A DNA stretch of 64,000 nt from the NCBI RefSeq assembly GCF_902859765.1, contig NZ_CADIJV010000006.1, positions 62,001 to 126,000 on the forward strand, given 5' to 3'. Positions within the stretch are counted from its first letter, which is position 1; every line of letters begins with the position of its first letter. Shown here piece after piece: positions 30,013 to 38,953 of this stretch. The translations under genes and the position numbers were made by a program. A model generated the notes under the pieces. It made no database searches, was not told where the DNA came from, and worked only from the letters and a program-made list of their open reading frames with translations. The stretch comes from Achromobacter pulmonis. GTDB lineage: Bacteria > Pseudomonadota > Gammaproteobacteria > Burkholderiales > Burkholderiaceae_B.

Positions 30013-31161
30013 TCAGAGCCGCTCCTGCATGATGCGGCGATACCACTCGTGGAAGTGCTGCATGCCGTCTTCCATGGGCGACTGGTACGGGCCGGTCTCG
30101 TTCACGCCGCGCAGCATCAGGGCCTTGCGGCCGGCGTCCATGCGCTCGGCGATCTCGTCGTCCTCGATCGCCGTCTCCATGTAGGCCGCGCGCTGCGCCT
30201 CGACGAATTCGCGCTCGAAGGCGGCGATTTCCTCGGGGTAGTAGAACTCGACCACGTTGACGGTTTCCTGCGGGCTCTTCGGGTACAGCGTCGACAGCAC
30301 CAGCACGTGCGGATACAGCTCGATCATGTGGGTCGGGAAATACGTGACCCAGACCGCGCCGAAATCCGGCGCGTCGCCCTCGCGGAACGACAGCAGGCGG
30401 TCGTGCCATTGCTTGTAGACGTCCGAACCCGGCTGCGCCAGCGCGTTGTGCACGCCAACCTTCTGCAGGCTGTACCAGTCGTTGAATTCCCAGGTCAGGT
30501 CGTCGCAGGTGACGAAGCGGCCCAGGCCGGGGTGGAACGGGCCGACGTGGTAGTCCTCCAGATACACCTCGATGAAGGTCTTCCAGTTGTAGTTGCACTG
30601 GTGCACTTCGACATGGTCCAGCACGTAGTCGCCGAAGTCGAACTCGGGCCGCGCGAACAGCGGCGCCATGTCGGCGGCCGGGTCGCGCGGGCCTTCGAAC
30701 AGCAGGCCGTGGCAATCGCGCAGGCGGAACTTCTGCAGGTTCATGCAGGGCGTGGTGTCGAATTGCGGCGCGCCCAGCAGCTCACCCTGGTTGTTGTAGG
30801 TCCAGCGGTGCAGCGGGCAGACGATGTTGCCGCCGGTAGCCTTGAGGCTGCCGTGCGAATTGCAATGACCGGTGACATCACCGGCTTCCCCGCCCAGCAT
30901 CAATGCCTGGCGGTGGCGGCAGACATTTGAGATGAGTTCAACGCCCTGCTGGTTGCGAACCAGCACGCGCCCTCCATTTTCCTGGGCCAAGGTGCGCCAA
31001 TCCCCGACCTCGGGCACCAGTTTCTGGTGGCCGACGTACAACGAGGATTGCTTGAAAATGAGTTCTTGCTCGCGGGCAAAGAGGGCTTCGTCAAAGTAAG
31101 CACTGACGGGTAGCTGGGTGCGAGCTGGCACAACATGTGCCATCCGACCGATGTCGGTCAT
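30013..31161 (-). CDS. Rieske non-heme iron oxygenase, alpha subunit
   Basis: A 382-residue ring-hydroxylating-type oxygenase. The Rieske site starts at Cys81-Arg-His83 and is completed by CPLHRW (Cys115, His118); an extra CNSH (Cys100, His103) lies between them. The catalytic domain has NWKTFIEVYLEDYHVGPFHP, the usual bridging Asp and 2-His site. ATG 31161 is chosen because GGAGGGA precedes it; an upstream frame to 31206 lacks support. No reductase or ferredoxin is adjacent, so the electron donor and substrate are unknown. It converges on the phosphonate operon. Confidence 0.87.
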   Translation of the reverse strand: MTDIGRMAHVVPARTQLPVSAYFDEALFAREQELIFKQSSLYVGHQKLVPEVGDWRTLAQENGGRVLVRNQQGVELISNVCRHRQALMLGGEAGDVTGHCNSHGSLKATGGNIVCPLHRWTYNNQGELLGAPQFDTTPCMNLQKFRLRDCHGLLFEGPRDPAADMAPLFARPEFDFGDYVLDHVEVHQCNYNWKTFIEVYLEDYHVGPFHPGLGRFVTCDDLTWEFNDWYSLQKVGVHNALAQPGSDVYKQWHDRLLSFREGDAPDFGAVWVTYFPTHMIELYPHVLVLSTLYPKSPQETVNVVEFYYPEEIAAFEREFVEAQRAAYMETAIEDDEIAERMDAGRKALMLRGVNETGPYQSPMEDGMQHFHEWYRRIMQERL

Positions 31162-31319
31162 GATTCCCTCCGCTCGGATGAAAATTTCCCCCAACGCCGC
31201 GCCCACTGCGTACTACGTACCCGGTGGGCTCACTGCCCTCAATGGGGGCCTCTTTCTGGGGCGGCCCGGCGTTAAAAAGCCAGGACGGCTTGAGCTTCGC
31301 CATCTTCCTGCCGCTTGGA

Positions 31320-31355
31320 CGGTTTGCGATGCCGTTTGCAATGCGGTTTGCAGAA
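31320..31355. repeat. Three 12-bp direct repeats (CGGTTTGCGATG-like)
   Basis: Consecutive units CGGTTTGCGATG, CCGTTTGCAATG and CGGTTTGCAGAA differ at one to four positions. Contiguous 12-bp spacing places successive sites close to one helical turn apart. Confidence 0.75.
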
Positions 31356-31447
31356 AAAGGGCTAAATCCGTTCTGGCGCGAAGAAAAATCGGTGTATGGC
31401 CGATCAAGTAAGCCGTCAATTGTACCCCAACCCTTTTCCCCACGCCC

Positions 31448-31473
31448 GTGAAGATCGGTGAAGCTTAGTGAAG
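31448..31473. repeat. Three GTGAAG hexamers with 10-bp phasing
   Basis: GTGAAG begins at 31448, 31458 and 31468, separated by ATCG-like and CTTA-like tetranucleotides. The exact helical phasing suggests a cooperative DNA-binding protein site. Confidence 0.7.
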
Positions 31474-31534
31474 ATGCGGCCGGGGTGGTTTGACCCCGCG
31501 CAAAAGCGGAATAACCTTGCGCGCCGTAGGTTTT

Positions 31535-32545
31535 TCAGACCAGCCTGCGGGTGGCGGGATGGCGCCGCAACAGCCAGCTGCTGGCCGCGGACAGGGCGAA
31601 CACCGCCACGGTCAGCAGTGGCACGATCCAGGCATCGCGCCGCTCACCGGTGAGCGCGCCAGCGCGGTGCGCCAGATCCAGGAACAAGGGGTGGATCAGA
31701 TAAACCCCGAAGGTCAGCGGCGCCAGCGCAGCCAGGCGTGGCAGGCGCGGCGATGCGACGATGCACTGGAACGCCGCCAACGACATGAACGGCACGGTCA
31801 GGCTGAAATAGTCGTAGAAATACGTGTCCAGCGTCCGGTTGCTGGACAGGGTGTACACGCCCAGGGCCGTGGCCGCCACGCTGGCGCACAGTACCAGGGC
31901 AGGGCGTGGCACGCGCAATTCGCCATCGAAGATCTGGCGGCCCGCGACGAAATAGCCCAGGTAGGGCAGGAACCAGGTCAGGAAGAAACCGGGCTGCGCG
32001 CCCAGGGCGCGGCGATAGAGCGCATCCAGGATGGCCAGGCCCAGGATGCCCACGACCCATAGCGAGCGTGAGCGCGGCGTGCTGCGCGCATACAGCCGCC
32101 GCACCAGCGGCGCGAACAGGTACAGCCCCACGATCATGTAGAGGTACCAGAGGTGGTAATAGGGTTCGCCCTGGGCGACCTTGCGCGGCCAGAAGGAAAA
32201 ATCGACGTGGCCGTCGTCCCACCAGTCCAGGCCGGTACGCCAGGCCAGGTAGAACAGGCTCCAGAACACCAGCGGCGTCAGGATTCGCGCCACCCGCTTG
32301 CTGTAGAAGCGGCGCGCGTCCTGCGGCTTGGCGGGATCGAGCAGCAGGGCGCCGCTGACCATCACGAACACCGGCACGCACCAGCGCGCGGCCGAATCAT
32401 AGAGATTGGCGGCCAGCCAGGCGCCATTGCCGTACGCCGCCGGTTCACTGACGATCAGGGCGGCGCTGTGCAGCAGCACCACTGCCGCGGCGGCAAGCCA
32501 GCGGGCGGCATCCAGGCGGGCGTAGCGGTCATCGGTCAATGGCAT
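31535..32545 (-). CDS. Acyltransferase 3 family membrane protein (WecH/OafA-like)
   Basis: A 336-residue integral membrane protein of the acyltransferase-3 family, which O-acetylates cell-surface glycans and similar substrates. About ten hydrophobic helices are visible. The N-terminus has YARLDAARWLAAAAVVLLH with the family Arg and His positions, and a later SKRVARILTPLVFW segment. ATG 32545 is chosen because GGGAG lies five bases upstream; a GTG at 32581 is possible. No neighbouring glycan genes reveal the substrate, so the acceptor is unknown. Confidence 0.85.
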   Translation of the reverse strand: MPLTDDRYARLDAARWLAAAAVVLLHSAALIVSEPAAYGNGAWLAANLYDSAARWCVPVFVMVSGALLLDPAKPQDARRFYSKRVARILTPLVFWSLFYLAWRTGLDWWDDGHVDFSFWPRKVAQGEPYYHLWYLYMIVGLYLFAPLVRRLYARSTPRSRSLWVVGILGLAILDALYRRALGAQPGFFLTWFLPYLGYFVAGRQIFDGELRVPRPALVLCASVAATALGVYTLSSNRTLDTYFYDYFSLTVPFMSLAAFQCIVASPRLPRLAALAPLTFGVYLIHPLFLDLAHRAGALTGERRDAWIVPLLTVAVFALSAASSWLLRRHPATRRLV

Positions 32546-32655
32546 CGGACTCCCGGAGACAAGTGGGGCGGGGCAGGGCACAACGGCCCGTCCTCGCTTT
32601 TCACCTTAGCAGCCAAGGCGGCGCGGGTACTGTATCCAGGGGTTAGGTTGCGCAT

Positions 32656-32689
32656 GAAAAACCGACAGGGCCGCGCGGGCGCTGTCGGT
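32656..32689 (-). terminator. Rho-independent terminator after the TctC/Bug gene
   Basis: Read on the minus strand, ACCGACAG and CTGTCGGT arms are followed by TTTTTC. It lies about 85 bp after the stop of the Bug-family gene. Confidence 0.65.
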
Positions 32690-32774
32690 CTGGGGCTACC
32701 GATGCCGGTTCGCGGGGCGCTGCGGTTTTCGCAAACGCCTACGCGAACCTTTTGTCACGAAATGGCGGTGCCCA

Positions 32775-33743
32775 TCATTGCAGCACGATATTGGCCTGTT
32801 TGATCAGCTGCGACACGATGGGTTGTTCGTTCTTGATCTGCTGGGCCAATTCGGTGGCGCTGCCGGTGCGCGGGTCGATACCCATATCCAGCATGCGTTT
32901 TTTCACCGCGTCATCCTTGAGCGTTTCGGCCAGGGCGGCCTGCAGCTTGTCCAGCACCGGCGCGGGCGTGCCCTTGGGGGCGACGAAACTGAACCAGGCC
33001 GTCATGTCGAAGCCCGCATAACCCTGCTCGGCCAGCGTCGGCAGCGTCGACTCGGTGGCCAGGCGCGTGGGGCTGGTGATGCCGAACACTTTGACCTTGC
33101 CGGCCTTCGCCTGCGGCATGCCGGTGGCGACCATGTCGAAGAACAGGTCCACGTCGCCGCTGATCAGGGCCGGCAGGGCCTGGGTCGCGCCCTTGAACGG
33201 CACATGCAGGATGTCGATGCCCGCGCGCTCCTTGAACAATTCACCGGCCAGGTGCGAGGATGTGCCGGGGCCGAAGGTGGCGAAGGTCAGTTTGCCCGGG
33301 TGCTGCTTGGCGTAGGCGACCACGTCGGCGGTGCTGTTGAAGGGCTGCTTGGGACTGGACAGCAATACCAGCGGGCCCACACCCACCATGCCGATCGGCG
33401 CGAAGCCGTCGGGGTCGTAGGGCAGTTCCTTGTACAGATAGCGGTTGGTCACCAGGGTGGAGTTGGTGGCCATCAGGATGGTGTAGCCGTCGGGCGCCTC
33501 GCGGGAGACAAAGGCGGCGCCGATCGAGGTGCCGGCGCCGGCCTTGTTCTCGACAATCATGGGCTGGCCCAGCGTCTTGGCCATGCGTTCGGCCAGCAGG
33601 CGGGTCAGCACGTCGGTGGCGCCGCCGGCCGGGAACGGCGACACGACCTTGATCGGGCGTGACGGGTAAGTGTCGGCCTGGGCGCCCAGGGCGGCGATGC
33701 CCAGCAGCAGGCCAGCCAGAAATTTGTAGCGTTTGCGAATCAT
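32775..33743 (-). CDS. Bug/TctC-family tripartite tricarboxylate transporter receptor
   Basis: A 322-residue periplasmic receptor with a signal peptide (about 1-23, ending AQA) and mature start DTYPSRPIKVVSPFPAGGATD, the hallmark of Bug proteins, which are greatly expanded in Bordetella and relatives. Such proteins bind carboxylates or amides and deliver them to TctAB or act in signalling. AGGGGA precedes the ATG. No tctA or tctB is adjacent, so it is an orphan receptor. It is divergent from the IclR regulator across a spacer with a clear palindrome. Confidence 0.93.
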   Translation of the reverse strand: MIRKRYKFLAGLLLGIAALGAQADTYPSRPIKVVSPFPAGGATDVLTRLLAERMAKTLGQPMIVENKAGAGTSIGAAFVSREAPDGYTILMATNSTLVTNRYLYKELPYDPDGFAPIGMVGVGPLVLLSSPKQPFNSTADVVAYAKQHPGKLTFATFGPGTSSHLAGELFKERAGIDILHVPFKGATQALPALISGDVDLFFDMVATGMPQAKAGKVKVFGITSPTRLATESTLPTLAEQGYAGFDMTAWFSFVAPKGTPAPVLDKLQAALAETLKDDAVKKRMLDMGIDPRTGSATELAQQIKNEQPIVSQLIKQANIVLQ

Positions 33744-33854
33744 GTTTTCCCCTTGGAATCGCGTGCGTGAGTGGAACCGTCGGGCCTGGCTTGGCCGTGG
33801 CCGGGACCCGCGGGGCGGGGCGGCGTAGGGCTTGCCAGGTCTCCTTGCATGTTT

Positions 33855-33877
33855 TAAATTCCGTAAAATGGAATTTA
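33855..33877. promoter_or_regulatory. IclR-type operator palindrome
   Basis: TAAATTCC and GGAATTTA form perfect eight-base arms around a seven-base centre (GTAAAAT). The core TTCC-N7-GGAA matches the 15-bp palindromic layout of IclR-family sites. It sits between the divergent Bug receptor and IclR genes; a second smaller inverted repeat, TTATT-CGA-AATAA, is at 33884-33896. Confidence 0.65.
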
Positions 33878-33920
33878 GTTTTGTTATTCGAAATAAACTA
33901 TAAAAACGAAGCGAATAGAA

Positions 33921-34775
33921 ATGCAATCTTTTTCTGACGCCAAGCGCAGGCCGCATCCCGCCGCCAAACCCGACCAGAAGCTGGAGTTGAGCGCCCCGGC
34001 ACGCCGCAAACGAGCCGGGGCGGTGGGCGAGGGGCCGGTATCTCCCGACTTCATCACGGCGCTGGCGCGCGGCCTGGAAGTGCTGCGTTGCTTCCGGCCG
34101 GGGGTGGCCGCGCTGGGCAACCTGGACCTGGCGCGCCTGACCAGCCTGCCCAAGCCCACCATCAGCCGCATTACCTATACCCTGACCGAGCTGGGCTACC
34201 TGCGCTACCACCCGGACACCGGCAAGTACTCGCCGGGATATGGGGTGCTGGCGCTGGGGTTCGGCCTGCTGGCAGGGCTCGAGGTGCGCGAACTGGCCAA
34301 GGCCTCGATGAGCGAGTTGGCGCGCGAGACCGGCGGCGCGGTGGCGCTGGGCGCATTCGACGGCGACGCCATGACATATGTCGAGGCCATCCACGGCTCG
34401 TCCGCCCTGTATCTGCGGCTGCCGGTCGGCTACCGCGCCAGCCTCGACAGCGCCATGGGCCGCGCCTATCTCGCCAGCCTGCCGCCGACGGCCTGCGCCG
34501 AGGTGCTGGAACGGCTGGGAGCGGCCGCGCCTTCGCCGCTGGCGATCGAGCGCGCCCGTGCCGAGTTGCGCGACACCGGCTGCTGCTTTGCCATCGGCGA
34601 ATGGTAGTCCGGCATCAACGCCGTGGCGGTGCCGTTCGTGTCCGTGACGGGCGAGGGAGTGTTTGTCATGAGCTGCGGCGGGCCGGAAGGCCTGCTGCCC
34701 GACACCCGTCTGCGCAGCCAGGTGGCTCCCGCGTTGCGGGCCGCCATCGCGGGGCTGGCGGGCACGCCTGCCTGA
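33921..34775 (+). pseudogene. IclR-family regulator interrupted by an in-frame amber codon
   Basis: The frame encodes an N-terminal wHTH (FITALARGLEVLRCF, then LPKPTISRITYTLTELGYL) and most of an IclR effector domain, then stops at TAG 34605-34607 after residue 228. The same frame continues without interruption for 55 more codons with SGINAVAVPFVSVTGEG, the expected end of the IclR effector domain (normal GxW-x-GINAVAVPV motif), and ends at TGA 34775. A single base change of a Tyr codon explains this. The truncated protein may keep DNA binding but lacks the final ligand-domain strands. Sequencing error or readthrough cannot be excluded. Confidence 0.85.
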
Positions 34776-34856
34776 GACCGGCGGCGCGGCGGGCCAAGGG
34801 CTGGTATCTCGTACAATTCACGGATTGATCCAACCCTAGCGCCCTCGGAGACCCGT

Positions 34857-35123
34857 TTGGCCAAACCTTCGCAAGCCGATCCGCAGACCGGCGACCAGCC
34901 CTTGCCCCAGGATTTCGAAACGGCTCTGGCCGAGCTGGAATCGCTGGTCGCGGCCATGGAAGACGGTTCGCTGCCGCTCGAGCAATCGCTGGCCGCCTAC
35001 CGGCGCGGCGTGGCCTTGACGCGTGTCTGCCAGGAGCGGCTGGCCCAGGCCGAACAGCAGGTCAAGGTCCTCGAAGGGGACTTGCTGCGCCCGCTGGATC
35101 CTGCGGCGCTGGATGACGAATAA
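34857..35123 (+). CDS. xseB: Exodeoxyribonuclease VII small subunit
   Basis: XseB is the small subunit of ExoVII, which degrades single-stranded DNA. The 88-residue helical protein contains the family segment FETALAELESLVAAMEDGSL and AYRRGVALTRVCQERLAQAE. The start is a TTG at 34857 with CTCGGAG seven bases upstream; no ATG is available. It is the first gene of xseB-ispA-dxs, a common proteobacterial order. The large subunit xseA is not in the window. Confidence 0.92.
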   Translation: MAKPSQADPQTGDQPLPQDFETALAELESLVAAMEDGSLPLEQSLAAYRRGVALTRVCQERLAQAEQQVKVLEGDLLRPLDPAALDDE

Positions 35124-35130
35124 GAATCGG

Positions 35131-36042
35131 ATGAAGCAAATTCAACTCGCTTTCCCGGAGTGGTTGCATGGCCGTGTGCGGCATGTCGAAGACGTGCTCG
35201 ACGACCTCCTGCCCGCCGCCGACGCCGTGCCCGCCCGCCTGCATGAAGCCATGCGCTACGCCGTGCTCGGCGGCGGCAAGCGGGTGCGGGCCGCGCTGGT
35301 CTATGCCGCCGGCCAAGCCTGCCCGGTCAGCGGCAGCGTGCTGGCCGTCGAGGCCTCACTGGACCGCGCCGCCGCCGCGGTGGAGCTGATCCACGCCTAC
35401 TCGCTGGTGCATGACGACCTGCCCTGCATGGACGATGACGTCCTGCGCCGCGGCCGGCCCACCACCCACGTGCAATTCGACGAAGCCACCGCCATGCTGG
35501 CCGGCGACGCGCTGCAGCCGCTGGCCTTCGAACTGCTGGCCTCCATGCCCATCGCCCCCGCCTTGATCGTGCAGGCCACGCAGGCGCTGGCGCGCGCCGC
35601 GGGCAGCCAGGGCATGGCCGGCGGCCAGGCCATCGACCTGCTCAGCGTCGGCCACCGACTGTCGCGCGACGAACTGCAACAGATGCACAGCATGAAGACC
35701 GGCGCCATGCTGGCCTGCAGTGTGGCGCTGGGCGGTATCGTCGCCGGCGCCAGCTCGGCCTCGCGCCAGGCGCTGGATGTGTACGCCCAGGCCATGGGCC
35801 TGGCGTTCCAGGTGGTGGACGACATCCTCGACGTGACCGCCGATTCCGCCAGCCTGGGCAAGACGCCGGGCAAGGACGCGGCCGAGAACAAGCCGACCTA
35901 TGTTTCGCTGCTGGGCCTGGACGAGGCCCGCGCTTTCGCCGGTGAACTGCGCGAGGCCGCGCTGGCCGCGCTCGAGCCGTTGGGCGATGCCGGCAAGCGC
36001 CTGGCCGAACTGGCTGATTTCATCGTCCTTCGAGACCGCTGA
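35131..36042 (+). CDS. ispA: Farnesyl diphosphate synthase (short-chain polyprenyl synthase)
   Basis: IspA condenses IPP with DMAPP and GPP to give farnesyl diphosphate in the cytoplasm. The 303-residue protein has the first Asp-rich motif in [20 protein letters not shown] and the second in [11 protein letters not shown], plus [15 protein letters not shown] for IPP binding. ATG 35131 leaves seven bases after xseB; an in-frame ATG at 35113 overlapping the xseB end is equally possible. It supplies farnesyl diphosphate for quinones and undecaprenyl carriers, using the isoprene units made from the downstream dxs product. Confidence 0.95.
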   Translation: MKQIQLAFPEWLHGRVRHVEDVLDDLLPAADAVPARLHEAMRYAVLGGGKRVRAALVYAAGQACPVSGSVLAVEASLDRAAAAVELIHAYSLVHDDLPCMDDDVLRRGRPTTHVQFDEATAMLAGDALQPLAFELLASMPIAPALIVQATQALARAAGSQGMAGGQAIDLLSVGHRLSRDELQQMHSMKTGAMLACSVALGGIVAGASSASRQALDVYAQAMGLAFQVVDDILDVTADSASLGKTPGKDAAENKPTYVSLLGLDEARAFAGELREAALAALEPLGDAGKRLAELADFIVLRDR

Positions 36043-36095
36043 ACCGTGACCCGTCCGGGCTGGCTGCAGGCCGGGCATACGAACCCCATACAAGC

Positions 36096-37958
36096 ATGAC
36101 GACAGAATTACTGGACCGCATCCAATCCCCGGCAGACCTCAAGCGCCTGGATCGTCGCGAGCTCAAGCGGCTGGCCGATGAATTGCGCGGCTTCGTTCTG
36201 GAGTCGGTCTCCAAGACCGGCGGCCACCTGTCGTCCAACCTGGGCACGGTGGAACTGACGCTGGCCCTGCACCAGGTCTTCGATACGCCACACGACCGCA
36301 TCGTCTGGGACGTGGGTCACCAGTCCTATCCCCACAAGATCTTGACCGGACGCCGCGCCGGCATGGCCAAGCTGCGCCAGCAGGGGGGCATCTCGGGCTT
36401 TCCCAAGCGCAGCGAATCCGAATACGACGCCTTCGGCACCGCGCACTCGTCCACCTCGATTTCGGCCGCGCTGGGCATGGCGGTGGCTTCGCGCAACGCC
36501 GGCGTGCAGCGCCAGCACATCGCTGTCATCGGCGACGGCGCGATGTCGGCCGGCATGGCGTTCGAAGCCATGAACAACGCCGGCGTCACCGCCAACATCA
36601 ACCTGCTGGTGATCCTGAACGACAACGACATGTCGATCTCGCCGCCGGTGGGGGCGCTGAACCGCTACCTGGCGCGCCTGATGTCCGGCCGTTTCTATGC
36701 CGCCGCCAAGAACGTCGGCCGCGCCGTGCTGCAGCACGTGCCGCCGGTGCTGGAACTGGCGCGCCGCTTCGAGGAACACGCCAAGGGCATGGTCACGCCG
36801 GCCACCCTGTTCGAGGAATTCGGCTTCAACTACGTCGGCCCGATCGACGGCCACGACCTCGACGCGCTGGTGCCGACGCTGCAGAACCTGAAGGCGCTGC
36901 AAGGCCTGCAGTTCCTGCACGTGGTCACCAAGAAAGGGCAGGGCTACAAGCTGGCCGAGGCCGATCCGGTGCTGTATCACGGCCCCGGCAAGTTCGACCC
37001 CGCCGTCGGCATCCAGCAATCGAAGGCGCCGGGCAAGCGCACCTTCACGCAGGTGTTCAGCGACTGGCTGTGCGACATGGGCGAGCAGGATTCGCGCCTG
37101 GTCGCCGTCACCCCCGCCATGCGCGAGGGCAGCGGCCTGGTCGAATTCGAGAAGCGTTTCCCGCAGCGCTACTTCGACGTCGGCATCGCCGAACAGCACG
37201 CCGTGACCTTCGCCGGCGGTATCGCCTGCGAAGCGCAGAAGCCGGTGCTGGCGATTTACTCGACCTTCCTGCAGCGCGGCTACGATCAACTGATCCACGA
37301 TGTGGCATTGCAGAACCTGGACGTCACCTTCGCGCTCGACCGCGCCGGCATCGTCGGCGCCGACGGCGCCACCCATGCCGGCAACTACGACACGGCTTTC
37401 CTGCGCTGCGTGCCCAACATGGTGGTGGCGACGCCGTCGGACGAAAACGAAGCCCGCCTGCTGTTGTCCACCTGTTATCAGTATCCCGGCCCGGCCTCGG
37501 TGCGCTATCCGCGCGGCGCGGGCTGCGGCGCGGCGGAAACGGCCGGCCTGGATACGGTCGAGCTGGGCCGCGGCGTGGTGCGGCGCGAAGGCCGCAGGAT
37601 CGCCATCCTGGCTTTCGGCACGCTGTTGCAGCCGGCGCTGGCGGCGGCGGAAAAACTGGACGCCACGGTGGCCGACATGCGCTTCGTCAAGCCGATCGAC
37701 CGCGCCCTGATCCTGGATCTGGCCAGCCGCCACGATGCGCTGGTGACGATCGAGGACGCCGCCATCATGGGCGGCGCCGGCAGCGCCGTGCTGGAAGTGC
37801 TGGCCGCCGAAGGCGTCTCCATCCCGGTGCTGCAGTTGGGATTTCCCGACGAGTTCATCGACCACGGCGACCAGTTGGCGCTGCTGGCCGGGATCGGCCT
37901 GGATGCCGCTGGCATCGAGCAATCGATCCGCACCCGCTACACCTCGCTGCTGGCCTGA
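36096..37958 (+). CDS. dxs: 1-deoxy-D-xylulose-5-phosphate synthase
   Basis: Dxs makes DXP from pyruvate and glyceraldehyde 3-phosphate with thiamine diphosphate, the entry step of the MEP isoprenoid pathway. The 620-residue protein has [15 protein letters not shown] at its N-terminus, the ThDP-binding [18 protein letters not shown] motif and the transketolase catalytic segment [15 protein letters not shown]. The length matches the family. It lies 53 bp after ispA, so the two isoprenoid genes are likely co-transcribed. Confidence 0.97.
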   Translation: MTTELLDRIQSPADLKRLDRRELKRLADELRGFVLESVSKTGGHLSSNLGTVELTLALHQVFDTPHDRIVWDVGHQSYPHKILTGRRAGMAKLRQQGGISGFPKRSESEYDAFGTAHSSTSISAALGMAVASRNAGVQRQHIAVIGDGAMSAGMAFEAMNNAGVTANINLLVILNDNDMSISPPVGALNRYLARLMSGRFYAAAKNVGRAVLQHVPPVLELARRFEEHAKGMVTPATLFEEFGFNYVGPIDGHDLDALVPTLQNLKALQGLQFLHVVTKKGQGYKLAEADPVLYHGPGKFDPAVGIQQSKAPGKRTFTQVFSDWLCDMGEQDSRLVAVTPAMREGSGLVEFEKRFPQRYFDVGIAEQHAVTFAGGIACEAQKPVLAIYSTFLQRGYDQLIHDVALQNLDVTFALDRAGIVGADGATHAGNYDTAFLRCVPNMVVATPSDENEARLLLSTCYQYPGPASVRYPRGAGCGAAETAGLDTVELGRGVVRREGRRIAILAFGTLLQPALAAAEKLDATVADMRFVKPIDRALILDLASRHDALVTIEDAAIMGGAGSAVLEVLAAEGVSIPVLQLGFPDEFIDHGDQLALLAGIGLDAAGIEQSIRTRYTSLLA

Positions 37959-38020
37959 TTGCTTGCATCCACGGACCGGACCTTGGGTTTGGTCCCTGGG
38001 GCGAAACAGTGTGTTCCGGC

Positions 38021-38064
38021 CCCGCCAGCCTACGAATGAAAGGGTTTTCCCTGGCGCTGGCGGG
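38021..38064 (+). promoter_or_regulatory. Stem-loop between dxs and folE2
   Basis: Perfect nine-base arms CCCGCCAGC and GCTGGCGGG enclose an inner AGGG-TTTT-CCCT hairpin. There is no T-run after it. A GATAAT hexamer follows at 38074-38079 without a convincing -35. It may end the dxs transcript or shape the folE2 leader. Confidence 0.35.
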
Positions 38065-38148
38065 AGTTTGGGCGATAATGGCCCCCTCCTAAAGATTCCT
38101 GGGTCTGCGTGTTCACGCCACGCTCGTCGCCCAGACTGGTAAGCCGAA

Positions 38149-38946
38149 ATGAATTCTCCGATCGACCCCGCCATCGTGATGCCTGACGTCCAGAGCTCGA
38201 CGGACACGCGGCACATCCCGATCCAGCGCGTGGGCATCCGTGGCGTGCGCCACCCCATGCTCATCGAGAACGCCGACGGTACGCCCCAGGGCACCGTGGC
38301 CAACTGGACCCTGACGGTGGCGCTGCCCCCCGAAGAAAAGGGGACGCACATGTCCCGCTTCGTGGCGCTGTTGGAAAAATACCGCAGCACCCCTATGACG
38401 CCGACGCTGTTCCGCGCCATGGCGGCTGACATGCTGCCGCTGCTGCACGCCGAGCGCGGCGACATCACCGCGGCCTTCCCGTACTTCATCAACAAGTCGG
38501 CGCCGATCTCCGGCGTGCAGAGCCTGCTGGACTACGAAGTGCAGTGGATCGCCCGCGCCCAGGGCGACCGGGTCGAGTTCGAACTGGTGGTGCAGGTGCC
38601 GGTGACCAGCCTGTGCCCGTGTTCCAAGGCCATCTCCGAATACGGCGCGCACAACCAGCGTTCGCACGTGACGGTGTCGGCGATCCTGGAATCCGACATC
38701 GGCATGGATGGCGTCATCCGCCTGATCGAAGACGAAGGCTCGTGTGAGCTCTGGGGCCTGCTCAAGCGCCCCGACGAGAAATTCGTCACCGAACGCGCTT
38801 ACGACAATCCCAAGTTCGTCGAGGATCTGGTGCGCGACGTGGCCGCCCGCCTGAACGCGCATCCCGGCATCGCCCGCTATCGCGTCGAGGCCGAGAACTT
38901 CGAATCGATCCACAACCACTCGGCCTACGCCGTGGTGGAAGGCTGA
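38149..38946 (+). CDS. folE2: GTP cyclohydrolase FolE2 (type IB)
   Basis: FolE2 converts GTP to dihydroneopterin triphosphate for folate and queuosine synthesis and can use metals other than zinc. The 265-residue protein has [10 protein letters not shown] near the start and the catalytic-site region [25 protein letters not shown], with the metal-ligand cysteine of the type IB family. In many bacteria folE2 is the zinc-starvation backup of FolE; no Zur box was recognised here. The DUF817 gene follows after seven bases. Confidence 0.95.
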   Translation: MNSPIDPAIVMPDVQSSTDTRHIPIQRVGIRGVRHPMLIENADGTPQGTVANWTLTVALPPEEKGTHMSRFVALLEKYRSTPMTPTLFRAMAADMLPLLHAERGDITAAFPYFINKSAPISGVQSLLDYEVQWIARAQGDRVEFELVVQVPVTSLCPCSKAISEYGAHNQRSHVTVSAILESDIGMDGVIRLIEDEGSCELWGLLKRPDEKFVTERAYDNPKFVEDLVRDVAARLNAHPGIARYRVEAENFESIHNHSAYAVVEG

Positions 38947-38953
38947 GTCCTCC

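Larger units (their letters stand above)
31162..31534. promoter_or_regulatory. 373-bp repeat-rich upstream region of the Rieske gene
   Basis: No credible gene is seen. The stretch holds three 12-bp direct repeats at 31320-31355, three GTGAAG hexamers with exact 10-bp periodicity at 31448-31473, and an AT-richer segment between. Because the acyltransferase gene ends at 31535, this DNA is upstream only of the Rieske gene and probably carries its control sites. Confidence 0.5.

Noticed and set aside
31320-31473. CRISPR array
   Set aside because: Repeat units are only 6-12 bp and contiguous or 10-bp phased, with no spacers of 30 bp and no cas genes in the window.
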